This document shows positions 26,901 through 38,900 of a DNA stretch of 64,000 nucleotides, one piece after another. Position 1 is the stretch's first letter, and every line of letters begins with the position of its first letter. Source of the stretch: Arion vulgaris (Eukaryota > Mollusca > Gastropoda > Stylommatophora > Arionidae); assembly GCA_020796225.1 (NCBI GenBank), contig CM036759.1, forward strand, positions 69,403,512 to 69,467,511, in the 5' to 3' direction. The notes beneath the pieces were generated by a model. It was given only the letters and a program-made list of their open reading frames with translations, ran no database searches and was not told the origin of the DNA. Both the position numbers and the translations under genes were made by a program.

Positions 26901-29900
26901 GTTCCCAAAATACTTGAATTGTTTCAATCTTATTTGCAGTATCAGTCAGTTTTCTTAGATTTTTTGAGTTCCTTCAATTTTGGAGTTCCTTCAATTTTGG
27001 AGTTCCATAATTTTGGTCAGCAGGACTCGAACCTTGAAATTTCCACTGCATGTAGTCACTAATGCAGAATTCTTATGAACTTTGCTATGCGGAGGCTCCA
27101 ATATGTCTAGTGATATGTCTTTGTGTACAGTTGAGATACAGTAGGATTTATGCGATGACCACAAGTACTTTGACAATGAAGACACGGGCGGTTACAGAGG
27201 CGGTGAAATGGTTGACATCTCATAACTATTCTCATGTTTTCATACTCAATGACTCCATAAGCATGATTAGAAGTCGAATTCAGAATGGTGAGATGAAACT
27301 AGGTGGAGGTACTTGTACAGACAGGTATCAGAGAAATCACATTCATTTTTGTCCCTGGACACACAGGAGTCAGTGGTAATGAACTGGCTGATAGATTGGC
27401 TGGCTTGGCTACAATATCAGGAGCTGCAATGGACCAAAATGACATTCTTAACGCATTGAGAGTCTTTCCGAACAGAGGAGCTTCAGGGTTGTGAATCAAA
27501 CTCGCTGACCAGATGGAGAGAGATATGTGTCGATATTGATGCAGCCTGAAAAGAATGACATACCAAATATGCAAAGAGATTTATTAATCAACATCGAATT
27601 GGCTTGTTGGATCGCAAATATGCAAAGGGATTGATTAATCAACATCGAACTGGCTTGTTGGGTCGCTGGACGCTTCTGGATTTGTTGAGACAGAGATCGG
27701 AGCACTTATGGATGTGTCCGGAGTGCTATGATGATAGTCCTCATATAACTGATCCATGGAATTCTCTCTATGATTTTAAATACAAGTTAATATTTGTGAA
27801 TATTTTTTTTCTGTCTGTCAAAGTCTCCATACAGTTTTATATGATATCTTTGAAAGTAAACTATGCATTCTTGTTTCTTCCTTCTTATACAGGTACTGGA
27901 GACAGATATCCAGACATACCAGGCTATTGTAAATGGACTAGGAAAAGAGTCTACTCGACTTTTCAAACTTGGATACTCAGATCCCCAGGCACTGAAGAAA
28001 GCTCAGGTATAATTGTGTGAGATTGAAAGTGATATGATTTTACTGCCAACTTCTCTAGTATTGTTTGATATGGAATTAGGTGTGAGTAAACTTGTGAGGT
28101 AATTCAGTGTACTTTGCAGTGAAGATGTGAGAAACCACACTCAAAATAAAAACTAAATTAAAGAATGTGTATTTATTTGGAAAACCTTTTTCTTTAAAAT
28201 TCAAGGTTTCATTTTCTCATTAGGACAGACTCGGCTTGCAAATAACACAAACATATCCCAGGATTCTTGTACATTTTATTTTCTGTAAGTTCTAAATAAT
28301 AAAATCAAGTTCTCTAGATGTAAATCTTTATAACTGGGTCCAAGTGGGTATAAATGGGTCTAAGTGGTTACGCCACTGCAATGCGCTCGAAGCTCATGAA
28401 TTTGAATCCAGATCACGCTGTTCTGTTTACAAGTGCATTTTTTTTAGAATCTCAGATTGTTGTCAAAGCTACAGAGTTTGTGCTTTGTGCAGTCATCGTG
28501 ACCAGGTAAAGTGTCATTTCTACAGAGAGGGGGGGATCAATCCATATGGAAAAAAAACCTTGGTGCAATGAAGTCACTGTTTCATCTTTAGACTATCTTT
28601 AGTTGAGAATTTCTCAAAACTTCCAAATAGCAATTTGTGTATTTGCATATCTGTAGTTTGGTATTTTAATACAATTATTTGTATATTCTCAGGAACAACT
28701 TCAAGATAATTTGAGCAAACTCAAACGATTGGCAGAAGAAAGATGTCATAATTTAGAGAGATCAAAGAGACTGCATGCATACATTAGAGAAGCAGACGAG
28801 TTAGAGGCATGGATTAGTGAACAGATGCAGACTGCAACATCTGAAGAATATGGCCAGGATTATGAGCATCTTGAGGTCAGACAAGTATATTTGTAAATGT
28901 GTGGGTTGTTAGTGTTCATTACATGACATAACTATTGGCATTTTAATGTAAATTGTACATATTAATTAAAATTACTAACCCTCTGTGATCACTTTAGTTT
29001 ATGGTCATCAGTCTTATCTCATATTTCATTGTTAAATCATATCCTCCTTTGAAAGGTAGACCAGGTTTTGTATCAACTGTATTTTCACCATTATTTGTAA
29101 TTTATTATATGTGCTTTGTACATACTACACACTGGACACGAATAGTTGCACAAATGCAGAGACACGCACATATTAATATTTTAAAACTCAGTTCTAATAG
29201 TTCATTAATATAAATTAGTTCTAATAGTTCATTAAGGGGTTATACTACTGACGGTTGGGTCATTATATGTTAATTATATCGATTTTTCAAATTCATCATA
29301 TTATGTTAGTATTGCATCTCTACAATCAAATTACTTAAAGAGTTTTTATTTATGATCCCGAAAAATGCTTCAAAATCATTTTTGAACAGCCCTACCCTCT
29401 AAAAATTCGTTATAGAAAATGTCTACAATTCTCTTTCTTTTGTCCCTAGATACAGTGTATTGCATTCAATTAATCCAATCGAGTCATGTATCATTGTAAA
29501 GCTTGATCTGAGTACTAACAGATATATTATATTTAATTAGGATAGGAAATGAGTGTATGCTCTAACAGACGATTTCCCTGACAATTTAAACTAAATTCAC
29601 ATTACATTTTTAAAACGCAGTTTTCTCCCATTTGTAAATTTTGTTAACGTGGGTAATGTACGTTTTCCACAGTGAAAGAAATCTTCAAGATATCAATATG
29701 AGATTAAGCGCAGACATGTATCTATTAATATGGAAGGGACTAGACAACAGAAAATGCACCTTTCTCAAGCGAATAAATATATATATGAATTTTTAAATTA
29801 ACCAATGGGTCCTATTTTTGGCTGTGAATTGGGTAGGTCTTATTCGTTGCACCCCAGAGATCAGTTACATGTTACAGAACAATTTAAAGTTGTCAGGTAC

Positions 29901-32900
29901 CTAGAATATTGGTATATTTAGGCTGTGCAGTCAAAAAAATTGCAATTGTTATTTATTTCACTCTATTTGGAGACCGTCATGACGTTGTTTACGATCCAAC
30001 ATGGCTGCCGTTTCCATGGCAACCCGATAATTTATTAATGCGAAAGATATATAAATTTTCATTTTAGACCACTCTAGTAGTAACTGCTATGTATCACATA
30101 ATTTTATTGAGAGATAAGAAAGTTGAGAAATCCTGTAGCATAACCCCTTAATATAAATGATAATTTCTGGATATGGTTCTTGATTTACTGTAATAATAGC
30201 AACCTATGTTAAACCCTTCTCTCATGCATGAATTTTTGTAATGAGTACCATCTCATCCACCATTTTGACTACACAGTAGAAATACAAGTTAATTTACTGC
30301 TCTGGCAACAGATACATCATCCACAGCAAGTCCTTAGCAGTAAACTGCTTGCATTAGAGATCAGAAACATGCATGTGTAGCTGTGAAACAAACAAATATG
30401 CTGGAGGCTGCTGGATTTGTTGAGGTGGAGATCAGAGCACCTATGAGCATGTCCGGAGTGATATGATGATAGCCCTGATATAACTGAATAAGAGAAAAGA
30501 GTTAGTGTCACAGTCTCATAAAACCATCCAGATAGACAAATTTAAATTCAGAAATTGCATTTCAAATTTTCTTCCATATCAGATCTTGCGCAGCAAATTT
30601 GATGAGTTCAAACGGACAGTTGATGCAGGAACTCAGAGGTTCAACATGTGTGAGAGACTGACTAAGTATTTGATTGATGATCGTGGTCCTCACACTAAAG
30701 ATGTGACAGCCAGACAAGAACATCTCAGGTATGTAGTTATATTACAATTCACCTTTATTAATTTAACCTACGGCCATTGGTCATTTTCAGCTGAAAATCG
30801 TAGCATATTCTCAATAGCAGACCATCAACCACATTAACTCTTTCCACGCTTTAAGCCGCACACTGCGCCACGCGAAAGTTCGTTGACCTTTAAGCCGCAC
30901 ACTGCGCCATAGAGTTGTTTTCCTTATAAGAAGTCTTTCTAGTTTTACTTCTACTGTTTTACTTATACTACTTTTCAACCTGGTTATTCTATTGGGTTGT
31001 CCAGTTTTCTTCAATTTAGTATATAATAATATATATATGTTTATTTGATTGACGAGTAGTTAGGATGTAATTTACAAATTTTTTTTTTACTTCCCTTGAA
31101 TTAATTGCTTAAAATTGAGGAAATAAATGGGCGTGGAAAGAGTTAAACGAGTCGTTGATTTTCTAGGCACCACTTATACCTTCAGTAGTTTGCCATTACT
31201 TTCTGAACGGGAGGTCTATTTTTACCTTTGGAAAAATCCAGGCAACAATTTGCTTCCAAACTTTCCCACCGTGGGGTTGAACCAGGACGCTTGGGTTATA
31301 CATGTAAAAATAGCTGTTTATTAAATTTAAGTTGAGTAAACTAATAAAATCTTCAACAAATTGAAAAACTGGTTTTGATTAACACAGAATTTTGACTTGA
31401 AATAATTGTTCCTAACATAAAAACTACAATATAATGATATTTATTCATAAACAAATAATAAAATGATCCTAGGTTGTGTAAATATGGATGAAGTATCAAC
31501 AGAAACATTTTGTTTTAATTTTATTAATTTTTTCCTCCTTGCGAAAAATCATTTTGCATTTCACTTTTACTATTCAGAAATATATTTTACCAATGTAAAT
31601 AGAGCATTTAATTTGAAATATTTTCATATATGGTATATGTCTCATATATATGTGTTAGTGCAGATACACTTCTCTTAGCTATGTTAGAGGTTCCATGACA
31701 ATTGCACACACGACAAGTGCACAATTGCGCACATAGAAAACTGAAAACAAATAAATATTATAGTGTTTTAATCTAAAATTAAATGAAACATGGTAAACAG
31801 ACACGTGACATTAATAATATTTAATTTCCATAAACCCTTACTATAAACACAAATTGTTGACCAGGACAAGGAGGAAATGTGTAACTGTACAACAGAGTAG
31901 AAATATATCTCAAAACTACACAAGAATAAAATCTGATATAGAGTCTTTGTGTTTATAAACAGTAAATCTACTATGATTTCCTGTGTTCAGTTCTCTTTGT
32001 GTGCAATTATATATGTGTGAAATTGTCATGTGTTCAGTTGTCTGGTTACCCTATGTTAGTACAGATACACCTAACTTTGCAATGTTGTATTCCTGCAGAG
32101 CATCATGGAACACACTATTGGAAAACATAGACAACAGAGATCAGAAACTTCATGGAGCTGGAGAAATACACAGATTTAACCGAGATGTAGAAGATGCCCT
32201 CTCAAGAATTCAAGTAAGTCTTGTATGATTATTGTTTGAAGATATGAGATGTCATTGGGCTTCATTTTAAAGGAAGAGTTGCGGTTGTTGTCTATCTCAC
32301 TCTCTCATCTTGGTTTATCTATGTTCAGCAGTAAGACTTGGTCACTATTGTCAGCCTCACTCTCTCATCCTGGTTTATCTATGTTCAGCAGTAAGACTTG
32401 GTCACTATTGTCAGCCTCACTCTCTCATCTTGGTTTATCTATGTTCAGCAGTAAGACTTGGTCGCTATTGTCAGCCTCACTCTCTCATCCTGGTTTTATC
32501 TATGTTCAGCGGTAAGACTTGGTCGCTATTGTCAGCCTGACTCTCTCATCCTGGTTTTATCTATGTTCAGCAGTAAGACTTGGTCGCTATTGTCAGCCTG
32601 ACTCTCTCATCCTGGTTTTATCTATGTTCAGCAGTAAGACTTGGTCGCTATTGTCAGCCTCACTCTCTCATCTTGGTTTTATCAAGACTTGGTCACTATT
32701 GTCAGCCTCACTCTCTCATCTTGGTTTATCTATGTTCAGCAGTAAGACTGTGCATTGTCAGCCTCACTCGCTATTGTCAGCCTCACTCTCTCATCCTGGT
32801 TTTATCTATGTTCAGCAGTAAGACTTAGGCACTATTGTCAGCCTCACTTCATCTTGGTTTATCTATGTTCAGAGTAAGACTTGGTAGCATGTCAGCCTCA

Positions 32901-35900
32901 TCGCATTGTCAGCCTCATCTCTCATCCTGGTTTTATCTATGTTCAGTAGTAAGATTGGTGCTATTGTCAGCTCACTTCTATCTTGGTTTATCTATGTTCA
33001 GCAGTAAGACTTGTCATGTGTCAGTCTGCATTGTCAGCCTCACTCTCTCATCCTGGTTTATCTATGTTCAGCAGTAAGACTTGGTCACTATTGTCAGCCT
33101 CACTCTCTCATCCTGGTTTTATCTATGTTCAGCAGTAAGACTTGGTCACTATTGTCAGCCTCACTCTCTCATCTTGGTTTTATCAAGACTTGGTCACTAT
33201 TGTCAGCCTCACTCTCTCATCTTGGTTTTATCTATGTTCAGCAGTAAGACTTGGTCGCATTGTCAGCCTCACTCTCTCATCTTGGTTTATCTATGTTCAG
33301 CAGTAAGACTTGGTCCTATTGTCAGCCTCACTGCTATTGCTCATCTTCATCTTGGTTTTATCTATGTTCAGCAGTAAGACTTGGTCGCTATTGTCAGCCT
33401 CACTCTCTCATCCTGGTTTTATCTATGTTCAGCCATAAGACTTGGTCACTATTGTCAGCCTCACTCTCTCATCCTGGTTTATCTATGTTCAGCAGTAAGA
33501 CTTGGTCACTATTGTCAGCCTCACTCTCTCATCTTGGTTTTATCAAGACTTGGTCACTATTGTCAGCCTCACTCTCTCATCTTGGTTTATCTATGTTAAG
33601 CAGTAAGACTTGGTCACTATTGTCAGCCTCACTCTCTCATCTTGGTTTATCTATGTTCAGCAGTAAGACTTGGTCGCTATTGTCAGCCTCACTCTCTCAT
33701 CTTGGTTTATCTATGTTCAGCAGTAAGACTTGGTCACTATTGTCAGCCTCACTCTCTCATCTTGGTTTATCTATGTTCAGCAGTAAGACTTGGTCGCTAT
33801 TGTCAGCCTCACTCTCTCATCTTGGTTTATCTATGTTCAGCAGTAAGACTTGGTCACTATTGTCAGCCTCACTCTCTCATCTTGGTTTATCTATGTTCAG
33901 CAGTAAGACTTGGTCGCTATTGTCAGCCTCACTCTCATCTTGGTTTATCTATGTTCAGCAGTAAGACTTGGTCGCTATTGTCAGCCTCTATGTCAGCTCC
34001 TCTCATCTTGGTTTATCAAGACTTGGTCACTATTGTCAGCCTCACTCTCTCATCCTGGTTTTATCAAGACTTGGTCACTATTGTCAGCCTCACTCTCTCA
34101 TCCTGGTTTATCTATGTTCAGCAGTAAGACTTGGTCACTATTGTCAGCCTCACTCTCTCATCTTGGTTTATCTATGTTCAGCTGTAAGACTTGGTCACTA
34201 TTGTCAGCCTCACTCTCTCATCCTGGTTTTGTCTATGTTCAGCAGTAAGACTTGGTCACTATTGTCAGCCTCACTCTCTCATCCTGGTTTTATCAAGACT
34301 TGGTCACTATTGTCAGCCTCACTCTTCATCTGGTTTTATCAAGACTTGGTCACTATTGTCAGCCTCACTCTCTCATCTTGGTTTATCAAGACTTGGTCAC
34401 TATTGTCAGCCTCACTCTCTCATCCTGGTTTATCTATGTTCAGCAGTAAGACTTGGTCACTATTGTCAGCCTCACTCTCTCATCTTGGTTTATCTATGTT
34501 CAGCCATAAGACTTGGTCACTATTGTCAGCCTCACTCTCTCATTTTGGGTTTTTATCTATGTTCAGCAGTAAGACTTGGTCACTATTGTGAGCCTCACTC
34601 TCTCATCTTGGTTTATCTATGTTCAGCAGTAAGACTTGGTCACTATTGTGAGCCTCACTCTCTCATCCTGGTTTTATCAAGACTTGGTCAAGACTGCTAG
34701 AAACAGCCATGATGATCCAATGACCGGGGCATTCTGAGTGTATTTTAGGCAGTGTCTTGTTCCAACCTACTTTTTGATTCTATTTCTCTCTCTATCTCAT
34801 CAAGTGTTGTTTTGGATCTTCCAGAGACAGTGCAGTTCACATGTGATTATTTTCTGCGACACATCTTCTTCTTCTTCTTTTGTCATCACACTGCTACTGG
34901 GTTGTTGCCCAGTGTCGTGGTTTTCTGTTTTTGTCTTGCGCTGTTCTGGTGGCTTGTGTGATTGTTATCTTTGCTCTTTCACAGGATTCTGCTATGCCAT
35001 CTAACCATCTTTCCGTGGTCTTCCTCTTGCCTTCTTTACCGATGTTCTGTTGTAGAAGACTGTATATTGTGGAGTTTGGATGCATTCTTATTAAGTGGCC
35101 AAACCACTTCATTCTTTGTTTATCTATGTAATTCAAGCACGGTTTTGTGCCAACTTTCTTTCTTATGCTGATGTTGGTGATTCTGTCTTTTCTTGTGTTG
35201 TTGGTAACTTTTCGCAGGCAACACATTTCACATGTAGTTATTTTTGTGACTGCGCTTTGCTCAATGTCCATGTTTGGCTCTGGTAACACAAAGTAGGTAT
35301 AAAAATGCTGTTGATCATCTGTTGCTTAGCTGCCTGTGAAATTTTTGGGTGCCTTAACGATGGGGCTAGCTGGTAGGTTACAGCATTTGCTTTTTGTACT
35401 CTAGCCTCTATCTCTCTATCCAGTTTTCCATCTTCTGTGAATATGCTTCCTAAGTTTATTTTATGTCATTGACATGGATATACACCCCCAAAATAATTGT
35501 ATTAGAACAGTGTTTCCCAAACTGGAGTCCCCAGGGGTCTGCGAAGTGCTCACAGGCGGTCCTCAAACGTTTGAAGAAATATTATGATCTTTGACATTTC
35601 AAACAGAAAAATACATTTGTAAAACATGTATAAAAACATTGGTAAACTAGTTCCGCTGTGAAATCAAAGGACCCGGATCAGACCAGAGTCTAAATGTCTG
35701 ACAAGACAAAATGAGAGATCATTTTAAGTTTCCCACAGTCTGAGAAATTGAAGCCAGCTTGACTGTTGGTGTAGTGTAATAATAACTCCATCGCTAGAAG
35801 ATTTTCGTATATATAAACTTTTGGGTGTCCGCAGCAGCAAAATATATTTTAAGGTGGTCAGCGGTAATGCAAAGTTTAGGAACCGCTGGATTAGAACATT

Positions 35901-38900
35901 GAATTCAAGTTAACCCTTTAGCTGCTAAGGACGTATATATACGTTTTTCCCATTCACTTCTAAAGACGCATTAACAAGTCTGTTATTATCTCTCCTCTGT
36001 GGGCTAAAGACGTGTTAACACGTTATACATTTCTATTGTCAAGGCTATAGGCGTACATTCACGTTTGTGACCTAGAAACAAAGAGTAGATATTTTTAGCT
36101 CAGCCTTCAGAAAGTATGTAGCAGCGAAAGGGTTAAGAGAATAAGAAACACTGTTTATTTTTGGTTCTTTTTTATGAAAGACAAATATAATAATGTGTGT
36201 GATGTTACTAGCAATGTCAAAGCAGACAAGAATACTTCAGTGCCATATTGAACCAATACTTTCAGTGCTATATTGAACCAATACTTCAGTGCTATATTGA
36301 ACCAATACTTCAGTGCTATATTGAACCAATACTTCAGTGCTATATTGAACCAATACTTCAGTGCTATATTGAACCAATACATGGTTCAATAAATGGTACA
36401 CCACCTGCCTTGAGTATTGCACAAATCATGAATTCGTAGCTCCTCCAACAATCCTAGGGTTTCTGGAAAAAATGCACTAGTGAACAGAATAGCGCAGTCC
36501 AGATTTGAACCCACTACCTTCGTAAGGAAAGGACTTAGCCAGACCTGATATTGTTGTTTAAACACATTGCAATTGGTGAAGAAATTAATTGTTTCGTTTA
36601 CAAATATTTCATACATGATATATTATGTGTTCATACTTGATTATAATTTTGTATTAATTCAAAGTTTGTGAAAAATTCAATGATATAAAATATTTTCTTT
36701 TTTGTTACAGGAAAAGAGTTCCAGCATTCCAGATGACTTGGGTAGGGATCATAACTCTACACTAACATTTTTGAAAAAACATGAAGCTTTTGAAAATGAA
36801 CTTGTGGCTCTTGAAGGACAGGTTTGTTCTTTTTTCTGCCATCTTTAACCAATAGTTGACATAGAAATATGCAGCATAAATTAGATAGATATATTTTCCA
36901 CAATTATATTCCATTATTTTTATATCTTAATTAGTAATCTATACTATCTGTCTGATATTTCTGGCAAAGTTGTTTTCTAAATCTATCGTTTCATTTCTCT
37001 AATTCTGTTTTACCTCACAGCGTCCGGATAAGAAGAGATTTCTTGAATGTGCGTTTGTGTACGCTTCGTAAACAGTGTTTTTTAACCACCTGTTTTTGCT
37101 GAGGTCCACCTGTAGCGTGGATGGTCTTTTGTTTTGTATCCACTGTATGGGAGCAACATTGCTCTTTGAGGTGCACTGTCTTTTGGTAATCAGGTATTAT
37201 GTGGCCAAACTATTTAATTTCTCACCATGCTCACCAGATGTTGGATTGATAGTGTTAGTTAGTATGTCACTCTTTAACATGCTCACCAGATGTTGGATTG
37301 ATATGTCATTAGTATGCACTCTATTAACATGCTCACCAGATGTTGGATTGATAGTGTCAGTTAGTATGTCACTCTATTAACATGCTCACCAGATGTTGGA
37401 TTGATAGTGTCAGTTAGTATGTCCTTATTAACATGCTCACCAGATGTTGGATTGATAGTGTCAGTTAGTATGTCACTCTATTAACATGCTCATCAGATGT
37501 TGGATTGATAGTGTCAGTTAGTATGTCACTCTATTAACATGCTCATCAGATGTTGGATTGATAGTGTCAGTTAGTATGTTACTCTATTAACATGCTCATC
37601 AGATGTTGGACTGATAGTGTCAGTTAGTATGTCACTCTATTAACATGCTCATCAGATGTTGGATTGATAGTGTCAGTTAGTATGTTACTCTATTAACATG
37701 CTCATCAGATGTTGGATTGATAGTGTCAGTTAGTATGTCACTCTATTAACATGCTCATCAGATGTTGGATTGATAGTGTCAGTTAGTATGTTACTCTATT
37801 AACATGCTCACCAGATGTTGGACTGATAGTGTCAGTTAGTATGTCACTCTATTAACATGCTCACCAGATGTTGGATTGATAGTGTCAGTTAGTATGCTTA
37901 CATCTCATGTTATTTTTTAACCAAACAGATGTCTTCTTTTGCAATTTCATTGTCATATCATCCATATTTCATTGTTAAATCATCCATATGTCATTGTCAA
38001 ATCATCCATATGTCATTGTTAAATCATTCATATGTCATTGTTAAATCATCCATATGTCATTGTTAAATCATCCATATGTCATTGTTAAATCACCCATATG
38101 TCATTGTTAAATCATCCATATGTCATTGTCGAATTACCCATATCTGTCATTGTTAGTATATTCTGAAGATTGTCTTGTTTGTTCATGATTCAAATATTTC
38201 AACTTCTCCACCAACTTTCAGCTACAAGTCCTAATTGATGACTCTAACCGTCTACAAACTACCTACCCTGGGGAGAATGCGGAACAGATTGCTCAGTTAC
38301 AGGCAGCAGTTGTTGATGACTGGGGAGAGCTGCAGACAAAATCTGACCAAAGAAAGACTCTGCTCTTTGCTGCAGCAGATTTGCATAAATTTATTGCCAG
38401 TGTAAGTTGTCATGTCATTAGCTAGCCATACTTGTGTGTTTATACTAGGAAGCCATTATCATACTTTGAGGTATGTTAGTGGAATATATTGTTAGACCTG
38501 TATTTTTCATTGACCAACGACACACGACGGGTGATGTGGTCAACATCCATGCCAGCAGACTTTACTTTCATTGACCAACGACACACGACGGGTGATGTGG
38601 TCAACATCCATGCCAGCAGACTTTACTTTCATTGACCAACGACACACGACGGGTGATGTGGTCAACATCCATGCCAGCAGACTTTACTTTCATTGACCAA
38701 CGACACACGACGGGTGATGAGGGTCAACATCCATGCTAGCAGACTTTACTTTCATCGACCACGACACACGCGGGTGATGGGGTCAACATCCATGCTAGCA
38801 GACTTTACTTCATTGACCAACGACACACGACGGGTGATGTGGTCAACATCCATGCCAGCAGACTTTCATTGACCAACGACACACGCGGGTGATGAGGTCA

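Noticed and set aside
27303..27494. A host RNase H gene
   Set aside because: The GHTGVSGNELADR motif is in a short frame broken on both sides and followed by a LINE-type Cys end; a decayed second copy lies at 7150-7600.
30838..30920. Paired ctttaagccgcacactgcgc copies as a regulatory or CRISPR-like repeat
   Set aside because: They lie inside the 305-bp TTAA element and are better seen as part of it.
32249..34700. Many + strand open frames up to 237 codons (LILVYLCSAVRLG strings)
   Set aside because: All are the 61-bp array. Different frames give different repeated peptides and unit lengths vary by single bases.
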